Positions 1 to 6,794 are shown, numbered from the stretch's first letter. The stretch: 7,107 nt of DNA from an uncultured bacterium (GCA_905214825.1 CAJMNV010000103.1:1-7107); one strand, 5' to 3'. Program-made: numbers and translations. The notes: generated by a model from the sequence alone, not told the origin.

Positions 1-38
1 AATCTTATCCAAACTTTTTTTTTGTATTTTTAAAAATG

Positions 39-47
39 GGAGGTGAT
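39..47 (+). promoter_or_regulatory. Ribosome binding site of aroC
   Basis: GGAGGTGAT matches the complement of the 16S rRNA 3' tail over nine bases. It ends its GGAGG core 8 nt before the ATG at 52 and overlaps the alternative in-frame starts at 43 and 46. It therefore decides the start of aroC in favour of 52. Confidence 0.85.
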
Positions 48-51
48 GCAG

Positions 52-1140
52 ATGTCCTCTAATTTTGGAGAACGTGTAAAAATTTCCGTGTTTGGACAGT
101 CACATTCTGATGCCATTGGTGTGATGATAGATGGATTGCCAGCGGGAGAATATATTGATTTGGAAAAAGTGCAAGCATTTTTGCAACGACGTGCCCCTGG
201 ACAAAATGCATATTCCACAACAAGAAAAGAAACCGATATGCCAAAAGTGGTTTCGGGATTGTGGCAAGATAGAACGTGTGGGGCTCCAATTTGTGCTATG
301 ATAGAAAATACAAACACACGTTCCAAAGATTATAGCAATTTGAGAAAAATGCCACGGCCAGGACACGCAGATTATACGGCATTTGTCAAATATAAAGGAT
401 TTCAAGATTATAGAGGTGGCGGACATTTTTCAGGAAGATTGACAGCCCCCCTTTGTTTTGCAGGAGCCGTTTGTATGCAGATATTGGAACGAAAAGGGAT
501 TATCATTGGGGCACATATTGCCGCTATCAAACATTGTAAAGATAACACTTGGGATATGGTGCATATCACAAAAGAAGAACTGAAAACTGTGACAGAGAAG
601 CATTTTCCAACTATTGATGACAAAGCTGGAGAAACTATGCAAAAAATAATTGCACAAGCAAAAGCAGAACAAAATTCTGTGGGTGGTGTGGTAGAAGTGA
701 TTGCATTGGGGTTGCCTGTTGGATTGGGAGAACCTATGTTTGATGGTTTGGAAAGCAAAATTGCATCGTTGTTGTATGCCATTCCTGCGGTAAAAGGCGT
801 GGAATTTGGTGCAGGATTTGCGGCGGCAGAAATGATGGGGTCTGAAAATAATGATGATTTTTATTATGATATAGATGGAAGCATCAAAACCAAAACAAAC
901 AATCATGGTGGTAGTCTTGGCGGTATTTCCAGCGGTATGCCTTTGGTGGTGCGTGTGGCATTCAAACCAACACCATCTATATCGCAAGAACAACAAACAA
1001 TTAGTTGGGAAACAAAACAAAATGAAACACTCCGTATTGTGGGACGACATGACCCTTGTATTGTACCAAGAGCAGTACCTTGTGTGGAAGCAGCAATCGC
1101 CATTGCGTTGTTGGATTTGGATATGCTGCAATACAAATGA
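52..1140 (+). CDS. aroC: Chorismate synthase
   Basis: Converts 5-enolpyruvylshikimate-3-phosphate to chorismate, the last shared step of aromatic synthesis, in the cytoplasm; the family needs reduced FMN. From the ATG at 52 the protein is 362 aa, normal for the family. Visible signatures are FGQSHS (14-19, family usually GESHG) with the conserved His18, RPGHADYT (102-109) with the second conserved His105, RGGGHFSGRLTAP (121-133), NHGGSLGGISSGMP (284-297) and GRHDPCIVPRAVP (331-343). The open frame extends back to a GTG at 43 and an ATG at 46, but the ribosome binding site GGAGGTGAT (39-47) overlaps both. Only the ATG at 52 lies 8 nt after GGAGG, so I chose it. The gene sits 15 nt upstream of pheA, which uses its product. 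The region before it holds only a T9 tract (15-23); no promoter is visible, so it is probably transcribed from genes outside the window. Confidence 0.97.
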   Translation: MSSNFGERVKISVFGQSHSDAIGVMIDGLPAGEYIDLEKVQAFLQRRAPGQNAYSTTRKETDMPKVVSGLWQDRTCGAPICAMIENTNTRSKDYSNLRKMPRPGHADYTAFVKYKGFQDYRGGGHFSGRLTAPLCFAGAVCMQILERKGIIIGAHIAAIKHCKDNTWDMVHITKEELKTVTEKHFPTIDDKAGETMQKIIAQAKAEQNSVGGVVEVIALGLPVGLGEPMFDGLESKIASLLYAIPAVKGVEFGAGFAAAEMMGSENNDDFYYDIDGSIKTKTNNHGGSLGGISSGMPLVVRVAFKPTPSISQEQQTISWETKQNETLRIVGRHDPCIVPRAVPCVEAAIAIALLDLDMLQYK

Positions 1141-1155
1141 GAAGGAGAGAAAAAT

Positions 1156-2298
1156 ATGGAATTGGAACAGCTTAGAAAACAAATCAATGATATTGATACA
1201 AAAATGGTAGATTTATTTGTGGAAAGAATGCAGACAGCAGCGGCGATTGCTTCCGCAAAAGCAGAACACAACTTACCTGTATTGGATAAAAAAAGAGAAA
1301 CAATCGTTTTGAAAAATGTGATGGAACAAGCGGGTGATGATTTTGGTTTGTATGTCAATACATTGTATCAAACTATGTTTGATGTCAGCAGAAGTTACCA
1401 AGCAGGCATTTTGCAAAATGAAACAGCATTGACACAAGAAATCAAAAAACAAATACAAAACCCTTTGATAGAATTTCCGAAAAAAGCAGTGGTTGCTTGC
1501 CAAGGAACAGAAGGATCTTATGCAGCACGTGCTTGTGGACGTTTATTTTCTATGCCAGATACCATGTTTTTTCATAGTTTTGAAAATGTATTTCATGCAG
1601 TGGAAAGCGGTTTGTGTCAGTATGGTGTGTTGCCTGTGGAAAACAGCTCTGCAGGTTCTGTGACAGAAGTGTATGATTTGATGGTGAAACATCAATTTTA
1701 TATTGTTAGAAGTTTGAAATTGCATATTCATCATGCATTGCTGACAAAAAATGGAACAAATTTATCACAAATCAAAGAAATTGTGTCACACGAACAAGCA
1801 TTGCATCAATGCAGTGCATTTTTGAAATCTTTGCCTGATGTAAAAGTGACCATATTTGAAAATACAGCAACAGCGGCAAAATATGTGGCAGAAAGCCAAA
1901 GAACAGATATTGCGGCAATCGCTTCCGAAGAATGTGCAAAGTTGTATGGTTTGCAAGTGCTGAAAGATGATATACAAAATCATCAAAATAATTATACACG
2001 TTTTATTTGTATTGCAAAAAATATGGAATTGTATGCAGGCTCTGGCAAAATCAGTTTGTTGCTTTCTTTGGCACATGAACCAGGTGCATTGTATCAGATG
2101 TTGGGTAAAATTGCGGCACACCATATCAATTTAAGTAAATTGGAAAGCCGTCCCATTGCAGGCAGAGATTTTGAATTCCGTTTTTATTTTGACTTGGAAG
2201 CGTCTGTGTTTTCGGAAGATGTGCAGATATTGCTCAAAGATATGGAATGTAGTGCAGATAAACTTTCTTTCTTTGGTTGCTATGCAGAAATGGTGTGA
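1156..2298 (+). CDS. pheA: Bifunctional chorismate mutase/prephenate dehydratase (P-protein)
   Basis: Turns chorismate into prephenate and then phenylpyruvate, the precursor of phenylalanine. The 380-aa protein has three parts. Residues 1-85 are an AroQ-fold chorismate mutase; by alignment from memory with the E. coli P-protein, its active-site residues are all kept: Arg7, Arg24, Lys35, Asp44, Arg47, Glu48, Ser78 and Gln82. Residues 111-284 are the prephenate dehydratase, with VACQGTEGSYA (113-123), GVLPVENSSAGSV (157-169), SHEQAL (211-216), NTATAA (236-241) and the catalytic NYTRF (279-283). Residues 298-375 are an ACT domain with GAL (310-312) and ESRP (330-333), the usual phenylalanine-binding motifs, so feedback inhibition by phenylalanine is expected. 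AAGGAG (1142-1147) lies 8 nt before the ATG. The gene follows aroC by 15 nt and precedes aroQ by 12 nt. No frameshift or truncation is seen. Confidence 0.97.
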   Translation: MELEQLRKQINDIDTKMVDLFVERMQTAAAIASAKAEHNLPVLDKKRETIVLKNVMEQAGDDFGLYVNTLYQTMFDVSRSYQAGILQNETALTQEIKKQIQNPLIEFPKKAVVACQGTEGSYAARACGRLFSMPDTMFFHSFENVFHAVESGLCQYGVLPVENSSAGSVTEVYDLMVKHQFYIVRSLKLHIHHALLTKNGTNLSQIKEIVSHEQALHQCSAFLKSLPDVKVTIFENTATAAKYVAESQRTDIAAIASEECAKLYGLQVLKDDIQNHQNNYTRFICIAKNMELYAGSGKISLLLSLAHEPGALYQMLGKIAAHHINLSKLESRPIAGRDFEFRFYFDLEASVFSEDVQILLKDMECSADKLSFFGCYAEMV

Positions 2299-2310
2299 GG
2301 AAGTGGAAAT

Positions 2311-2748
2311 ATGAATATATTGGTATTAAATGGTCCAAATTTGAATTTATTGGGTATTCGTGAAAAACAAATTTATGGTACACAAACATATCAAGATTTG
2401 ATAAACCAAATACAAACATATTGCGAAAAAGAAAATATGCAAGTAGAGATATTTCAATCCAATCATGAAGGCAGATTGGTAGACCGTATTCAGCAAGCAT
2501 ATTTTGATAAAACAGATGCCATTATTATAAATCCTGCGGCATATACACATACCAGCATTGCCATATTAGATGCATTGAAAGCGGTTTGTTTGCCAGCGAT
2601 AGAGGTGCATTTGTCTGCGGTAGAGCAAAGAGAAGATTTTAGAAAAATTTCTTATGCAGGTATGGCTTGTGAAAAAACGATTACAGGAAAAGGCTTTGCA
2701 GGATACTTGGAAGCGATTGCTTATTTAAAACAAAAATATGATAGATAA
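2311..2748 (+). CDS. aroQ: Type II 3-dehydroquinate dehydratase
   Basis: Dehydrates 3-dehydroquinate to 3-dehydroshikimate, the third shikimate step; type II enzymes are normally cytoplasmic dodecamers acting through an enolate. At 145 aa it has the family's normal length. Visible motifs are LNGPNLNLLG (6-15), Arg17 and catalytic Tyr22 in REKQIYG, SNHEG (50-54), INPAAYTHTS (73-82) with substrate-binding Asn74, EVHLS (98-102) with catalytic His100, and REDFR (107-111). After HLS, many homologues have Asn but this protein has Ala103. The ribosome binding site GAGGAAG overlaps the pheA stop codon, so the two are probably translationally linked. It is the last gene of the aromatic unit, followed at once by a strong inverted-repeat terminator. 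The enzyme acts several steps before aroC, so gene order does not follow pathway order. Confidence 0.97.
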   Translation: MNILVLNGPNLNLLGIREKQIYGTQTYQDLINQIQTYCEKENMQVEIFQSNHEGRLVDRIQQAYFDKTDAIIINPAAYTHTSIAILDALKAVCLPAIEVHLSAVEQREDFRKISYAGMACEKTITGKGFAGYLEAIAYLKQKYDR

Positions 2749-2752
2749 AAAT

Positions 2753-2790
2753 ATCAAAAAAAGAGCAAAAATATATGCTCTTTTTTTGAT
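2753..2790. terminator. Rho-independent terminator after aroQ, probably bidirectional
   Basis: Positions 2753-2767 and 2776-2790 form a perfect 15-bp inverted repeat around an 8-nt loop (AAAATATA). The arms are ATC-A7-GAGCA and TGCTC-T7-GAT, so the GAGCA/TGCTC core is followed by seven T on the plus strand and, by symmetry, seven T on the minus strand. It starts 4 nt after the aroQ stop. It separates the aromatic operon from the division cluster. Confidence 0.9.
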
Positions 2791-2815
2791 TATGCAATTT
2801 TTGTGCCAAACAAAA

Positions 2816-2848
2816 CAATGTTCTGTCGGTTTATAAACAAAAACATTG
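2816..2848. repeat. Nested inverted repeat in the aroQ-rsmH junction
   Basis: CAATGTT (2816-2822) and AACATTG (2842-2848) are perfect inverted copies. Between them lies the 10-bp palindrome GTTTATAAAC (2829-2838). The element is upstream of both candidate rsmH promoters, so an operator role is possible, but short palindromes are expected by chance in DNA this A+T-rich. No regulator is recognised. Confidence 0.4.
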
Positions 2849-2866
2849 AAATATCAACGTTTCTTT

Positions 2867-2896
2867 TTTACATAAAAAATAAAAAAACAATAAAAT
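2867..2896 (+). promoter_or_regulatory. Candidate sigma-A promoter for the division cluster (distal)
   Basis: TTTACA (2867-2872) and TAAAAT (2891-2896) each match five of six consensus bases and are spaced by 18 nt. Transcription would start near 2903. This would give an mRNA leader of about 130 nt before rsmH and would include the small ORF beginning at 2927. The A+T-rich context makes chance matches likely. Confidence 0.4.
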
Positions 2897-2899
2897 TAC

Positions 2900-2928
2900 T
2901 TGTCTTTTTGATGGGGTTATATTACAAT
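2900..2928 (+). promoter_or_regulatory. Candidate sigma-A promoter for the division cluster (proximal)
   Basis: TTGTCT (2900-2905, four of six) and TACAAT (2923-2928, five of six) are spaced by the ideal 17 nt. Transcription would start near 2935, about 98 nt before the rsmH start. Its -10 box overlaps the ATG of the small ORF at 2927, so this promoter and translation of that ORF exclude each other on the same transcript. A promoter is expected in this gap because a terminator lies just upstream. Confidence 0.45.
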
Positions 2929-3097
2929 GTGGATAATAGTAGCAGTATGTGGAATTGTATTGTATAAAATGCTTTTTTGCAGTATTGTCATAAATTGTTT
3001 GAAATCACAAAAGAAAGGAAAGGTGTTTTTGTTTGGAGTTTCATCATATTTCCGTATTGCTTCAAGAGTGTGTGGACAACCTTTGTATTCGTCCTGA
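2927..3097 (+). other. Possible small hydrophobic ORF (56 aa) overlapping the rsmH start
   Basis: An ATG at 2927 opens a 56-codon frame ending at TGA 3095-3097. Residues 2-24 are hydrophobic (starting MWIIVAVCGIVLYK), could form one membrane helix, and are followed by a basic stretch (SQKKGK, 27-32). The only upstream ribosome-binding-like bases are GGGG at 2913-2916, ten nt before the ATG, which is weak. The last 65 nt overlap rsmH in another frame, so the C-terminal half is dictated by rsmH. I do not recognise a family. It could be a leader peptide coupled to rsmH, a small membrane protein, or a chance frame, which is more likely than not. Confidence 0.2.
3016..3025 (+). promoter_or_regulatory. 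Ribosome binding site of rsmH, supporting the TTG start
   Basis: AGGAAAGGTG lies with its AAGG core 9 nt before the TTG at 3033. No in-frame ATG or GTG occurs near a comparable site, and the RsmH N-terminal consensus (MEF.H.SVLL) begins exactly at this TTG. Confidence 0.75.
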
Positions 3098-3974
3098 TGG
3101 TATTTATGTGGATGGTACAACAGGTGGTGGCGGACATTCTTTGGAGATTGCAAAACGATTGACCACAGGTAAACTGATTTGTATAGACCAAGATTTGAAT
3201 GCACACGCAGCAGCAAAAGAACGTTTGAAAGACCATTTGGATAAAATTACATGGGTGCATGATAATTTTGGAAATATTGAAAAAATATTACAATCATTAG
3301 AAATTGATACAATAGATGGTATGTTGATGGATATTGGGGTATCTTCCCACCAATTAGATGAAGCAAATAGAGGATTTTCTTATCAACAAGATGCACCATT
3401 GGATATGCGTATGGATGCCACAAAGCCGTTTTGTGCATATGATGTAGTAAACACATACAGCGAAGAGGATTTGAACCGTGTGATATTTACTTATGGAGAA
3501 GAAAGATGGGCAAAACGTATTGCAAAATTTATTGTGGCAGAAAGAAAACAAAAACCCATTCAAACAACAGGCGAATTGGTGGAAGTGATTAAAAAAGCAG
3601 TGCCAAAAGGGGCAAGAAAAGATGGCCCACATCCTGCAAAAAGAACATTTCAAGCAATTCGTATTGAAGTCAATAAAGAATTGGAAGTATTGGAAAAAGC
3701 CATCGATGCAGCAGCAAACCATTTGCAAAAAGGGGGTAGATTGTGCATTATCACATTCCATTCTTTGGAAGACAGAATTGTCAAAGAAACATTCCGAAAA
3801 TTGGAAAATCCTTGTATTTGTCCACAGCAATTTCCGGTGTGTGTATGCGGTCGCAACCCGATTGGGAAAGTGGTGACAAGAAAACCCATATTGCCTTCTG
3901 CAAAAGAACTGGAAGTCAACCATCGTTCCAGAAGTGCAAAATTGCGTGTGTTGGAGGGGTTGGGAAAATCATAA
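3033..3974 (+). CDS. rsmH: 16S rRNA (cytosine-1402-N4)-methyltransferase RsmH
   Basis: Methylates N4 of C1402 in 16S rRNA at the decoding centre using S-adenosylmethionine; formerly MraW and usually near the front of the division cluster. The 313-aa length is typical. The N-terminus MEFHHISVLLQE fits the family start. SAM-binding and catalytic motifs are DGTTGGGGHS (27-36), LICIDQD (48-54), MLMDIGVSSHQLD (98-109) with NRGFSY (112-117), AKRTFQAIRIEVN (202-214), ITFHSLEDRIVK (240-251) and NHRSRSAKLRVLE (296-308). A CxC-x6-CxC group (Cys261, 263, 270, 272) is the cysteine cluster common in Firmicute members. The start codon is TTG, which can lower translation. It is the first clear gene after the aroQ terminator and lies 16 nt before ftsL; no mraZ is found between, although mraZ often precedes rsmH. 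Confidence 0.97.
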   Translation: MEFHHISVLLQECVDNLCIRPDGIYVDGTTGGGGHSLEIAKRLTTGKLICIDQDLNAHAAAKERLKDHLDKITWVHDNFGNIEKILQSLEIDTIDGMLMDIGVSSHQLDEANRGFSYQQDAPLDMRMDATKPFCAYDVVNTYSEEDLNRVIFTYGEERWAKRIAKFIVAERKQKPIQTTGELVEVIKKAVPKGARKDGPHPAKRTFQAIRIEVNKELEVLEKAIDAAANHLQKGGRLCIITFHSLEDRIVKETFRKLENPCICPQQFPVCVCGRNPIGKVVTRKPILPSAKELEVNHRSRSAKLRVLEGLGKS

Positions 3975-3990
3975 AAAAGAGGTGTAATAT

Positions 3991-4539
3991 ATGGCACAAA
4001 AAAAAAGAAATCGAAATACACCACGCACAACAAAATATCATAACCCTGCACAAAATACATATCCTGTGCAGGGCAGTGTTGCATATCAAATCCAACCAAA
4101 AGAAGAACAAGAACAGATACATGTCAAAAAACCACAACCAAAATTACATGAAACCAGAACGGAACGCAGAGAACAAAGGTTACATATATTATATGTCTGC
4201 ATTGTGATGTTGTTGGTATTTGGTGGGTGTATTACGTTTATGGGGGCAAATGTGATTGTAGCAGAACAAGAAATGCAAATTAGAAAACAAAAAAACGAGT
4301 TGTCTGCAATCAAAGCACAAAATGCCACATTAGAAGCAGAATTGGCAGAACAAATTGATTTGGAATATATCAAACAAGAGGCAATGAAGCGTTTGGGTAT
4401 GGCAGAACCACAAACGTATCAAATCGTTTACATAGATGTGCCAAAGCAAAGTTATACCGTACAATATGCTGCTGATGAAAATGAGAAAGAAGAACCTTCT
4501 TTTTTTGCCTCTATATTAAATTTTTTGAAAAAGGATTGA
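3991..4539 (+). CDS. ftsL: Cell division protein FtsL-like (septum formation)
   Basis: Small bitopic membrane protein that, in the family, forms a coiled-coil complex with DivIC/FtsB and DivIB/FtsQ and helps recruit and activate the septal PBP-FtsW pair. The 182 aa comprise a basic, Gln-rich cytoplasmic tail (1-64), one membrane helix (about 66-89), a heptad-like coiled coil (about 91-122, rich in Glu, Lys and Gln), and the motif AMKRLGMAEPQTYQIVYIDV (131-150), typical of FtsL/DivIC. An acidic linker and a short C-terminal amphipathic stretch (FFASILNFLKK, 171-181) follow. Sequence alone separates FtsL from DivIC poorly; position between rsmH and a class B PBP makes FtsL the best call. GAGGTG (3979-3984) precedes the ATG by about 7 nt. 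Codons 3-6 contain an A9 run (3998-4006). Confidence 0.88.
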   Translation: MAQKKRNRNTPRTTKYHNPAQNTYPVQGSVAYQIQPKEEQEQIHVKKPQPKLHETRTERREQRLHILYVCIVMLLVFGGCITFMGANVIVAEQEMQIRKQKNELSAIKAQNATLEAELAEQIDLEYIKQEAMKRLGMAEPQTYQIVYIDVPKQSYTVQYAADENEKEEPSFFASILNFLKKD

Positions 4540-4544
4540 TGTAA

Positions 4545-6794
4545 ATGAGAAAAAAATCATCAGAAGGAATAAAGGCAAATGGTAAATTTGCTTTTATTCT
4601 TTTTATGTTTTTGATTTGTTTTATTGTGATGTTTGGACGTGTGTTTTATTGGAAAATAGTACATGGTGCGGAATTTGAAGCGGTTGCCAAAAATCAGCAA
4701 ATCAATCGTTATGATATTACTATACCACCAAATCGTGGATCGATTATGGATAGAAACAATCAAGTCCTTGCCATCAGTACTACGGTGTATCATGTGGTGT
4801 TAGATGCATTGCAGTTGGTGGAATTTGACGAAAAAGAACAAGAAAAAACATTGACAACATTATGCAAATATTTTCCGGAATTGGAATATGACACATTGAA
4901 AAAATATATTACAGTCAATCCCGAAACGGGAGAAATTTATATGAACAATCACTGGAAGTATTTGGTGAAAAATGTAGACAGAAGTGTCAAAGAAGAATTG
5001 GAAGCACAAAATATCAAAGGTATATATTTTGAAAAAAGCAGCAAACGTTCCTATCCTTTGAAAACAACCGCTTGCCATTTGGTTGGTTTTACACGTGGTG
5101 ATACACAATGGGGCATAGAAAAATATTACAATGATTATATGAAAGGAATATTAGGACGTTCTTTTATATTGTATCAAGGGGCAGATTCTGTTGTGTATCA
5201 AGATTATAATGCACAAGATGGTGATACCATCATTACAACGATTGATTATAATATACAGCAGATGGCAGAAGAAGTAGTGGCAGAAACACAACAACAATGG
5301 CCGTCAAAAAATGTGGCAGCAATGGTGATGAACCCAAATACAGGTGAGATTTATGCTATGGCAGAGTCACATGCATTTGATTTGAATGACCCAGATGCAA
5401 TTCCTGCATGGGAAACAGATGAAATGTACACAAAACATTGGGATGAATTGAGTACAGAAGAACAATCAACATATATGAATACTATTTGGAAAAATTTTGT
5501 CATTAGTGATACTTATGAACCAGGTTCTGTTTATAAGCCATTGGTGGTGGCGGCAGCACTGGAAGAAGGGCTGATTTCTCCAAATGATGCATTCTATTGT
5601 GGTGGTAAAGTTGTCATTGGTGATAAAGAAATTCGTTGTCATTTAAGAAGTGGACATGGTAGCATAAATGTAGAAGAAATTATGGCACAATCTTGTAATA
5701 TGGGTATGTTGCAAATTGCAAAGTTGTTAGGACCAGAAAAATTTTATGAATATCAAAGAGAATTTGGTTTTGGAGAAAAAACAGGTGTGGATTTACCAGG
5801 GGAAGTGAGTGCCGCAGGTTTGAAACATAGTTTGGAAAGCATTGGACCTGTGGAATTGGCAACAATGTCATTTGGACAAACATTTAATGGTACAACTATA
5901 CAAGCAATCACTGCATTTTCTGCGTTGATTAACGGTGGAAAGATTGTAAAACCATATGTTGTTTCACAGATTGTAGATGCAAGCGGAAATGTGGTACTGC
6001 AAAATAATACAGAAATTGTGAGACGTGTGGTTTCAGAAGATACTTCTGCTTATATGCGTACCGCATTAAAAGCAACCGTAGAACGTGGTACTGGTAAAAA
6101 AATTCAAGTAGATGGGTATTCTATTGGCTGTAAAACAGGTACCGCAGAACAAGGTTCTCGTACAAGAACGGATTTATGGACATTGACCAATGTGGCATAT
6201 TTCCCTGCAGAAAATCCGAAATATATTGTGTTTACAGTTATCAATTTACCAAAAGATTATAAAGATGGTGTGCAAACACCTGCACCTATGACAAAAAAAT
6301 TGATTGAAAATATCATCAAATATGACAATATGGAGCCAACACAACCCACAAAAGATAAAACCAATTTGTCACAAAATAAAACGGTAACTGTTGCGGATTA
6401 TACAGATAGTATCATTTATAATGTTATTGGGGATTTGGACAGTAAAGATTTGCGGTATAAAGTTGTGGGTACTGGTAATCAAGTTGTCAATCAAGTGCCA
6501 AAGGGTGGTACTTCTGTTGATGTGGGCAGTGAAGTAATATTGTATGTGGAAAAATCTGCCGAAGATAGTGGTACGATGAGTGTGCCAAATGTAGTCGGCA
6601 AAACATATACAGAAGCGGAAAAGATATTACAAGATGCAGGATTTACCGTTGCTTTTGAAGGCGATAATACAGGTATTGTGACAGCACAAAATCCGAAATA
6701 TGGCGTTTCTGTGGAAAAAAATACAGAAGTATTGCTGACAATGGAAAAATCAAAGGAAGAACCAAAAGAAGTATCTGACAAAAAACCAGACTGA
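4545..6794 (+). CDS. pbpB: Class B penicillin-binding protein with two PASTA domains (PBP2B/FtsI-like)
   Basis: Membrane-anchored transpeptidase that cross-links peptidoglycan, presumably at the septum with FtsW; target of beta-lactams. The 749 aa contain a membrane anchor (14-36), a dimerisation/pedestal domain with the family signature PPNRGSIMDRNNQVLA (61-76), and a transpeptidase domain (about 255-590) with all three active-site motifs: SVYK (328-331, nucleophile Ser328 and Lys331), SCN (383-385) and KTGT (530-533). Two C-terminal PASTA repeats follow: a divergent one (about 613-669) and a canonical one (677-735, MSVPNVVGKTYTEAEKILQ...). In Bacillus subtilis, vegetative PBP2B has two PASTA domains and sporulation SpoVD has one, so this copy looks PBP2B-like, though clostridial orthologues are often named SpoVD. 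AAGGA lies within the last ftsL codons, 9 nt before the ATG; the intergenic gap is 5 nt, so coupling with ftsL is likely. Confidence 0.93.
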   Translation: MRKKSSEGIKANGKFAFILFMFLICFIVMFGRVFYWKIVHGAEFEAVAKNQQINRYDITIPPNRGSIMDRNNQVLAISTTVYHVVLDALQLVEFDEKEQEKTLTTLCKYFPELEYDTLKKYITVNPETGEIYMNNHWKYLVKNVDRSVKEELEAQNIKGIYFEKSSKRSYPLKTTACHLVGFTRGDTQWGIEKYYNDYMKGILGRSFILYQGADSVVYQDYNAQDGDTIITTIDYNIQQMAEEVVAETQQQWPSKNVAAMVMNPNTGEIYAMAESHAFDLNDPDAIPAWETDEMYTKHWDELSTEEQSTYMNTIWKNFVISDTYEPGSVYKPLVVAAALEEGLISPNDAFYCGGKVVIGDKEIRCHLRSGHGSINVEEIMAQSCNMGMLQIAKLLGPEKFYEYQREFGFGEKTGVDLPGEVSAAGLKHSLESIGPVELATMSFGQTFNGTTIQAITAFSALINGGKIVKPYVVSQIVDASGNVVLQNNTEIVRRVVSEDTSAYMRTALKATVERGTGKKIQVDGYSIGCKTGTAEQGSRTRTDLWTLTNVAYFPAENPKYIVFTVINLPKDYKDGVQTPAPMTKKLIENIIKYDNMEPTQPTKDKTNLSQNKTVTVADYTDSIIYNVIGDLDSKDLRYKVVGTGNQVVNQVPKGGTSVDVGSEVILYVEKSAEDSGTMSVPNVVGKTYTEAEKILQDAGFTVAFEGDNTGIVTAQNPKYGVSVEKNTEVLLTMEKSKEEPKEVSDKKPD

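Noticed and set aside
1..51. T9 tract (15-23) and ATTTTTAAAAAT palindrome (26-37) before aroC as a terminator or promoter
   Set aside because: No GC-rich stem precedes the T run inside the window, and no -35/-10 pair fits with room for a leader before the ribosome binding site. It may be the tail of an element that begins upstream, but that cannot be seen.
430..1182. 250-codon open frame on the minus strand across aroC
   Set aside because: It lies opposite a clear aroC and has a Cys/His/Phe/Ile-rich composition with no recognisable motif. It is open because the plus strand rarely uses codons that read as stops in that frame.
875..1210. 111-codon plus-strand frame across the aroC-pheA junction
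   Set aside because: It is out of frame with both real genes, with a Trp/Cys/Gln-rich translation and no family resemblance.
2955..2970. TATAAA at 2963-2968 as a third rsmH promoter
   Set aside because: The sequence 17 nt upstream (TAGCAG) is a poor -35, and there is no properly spaced extended -10 TG.
3354..3923. 189-codon open frame on the minus strand across rsmH
   Set aside because: Same pattern as the aroC shadow: Phe/Cys/His-rich, no motif, fully antisense to a well-supported gene.
3743..4207. 154-codon plus-strand frame spanning the rsmH end and ftsL start
   Set aside because: It overlaps two strongly supported genes in another frame, has no ribosome binding site of its own and a low-complexity Lys/Asn/His composition.
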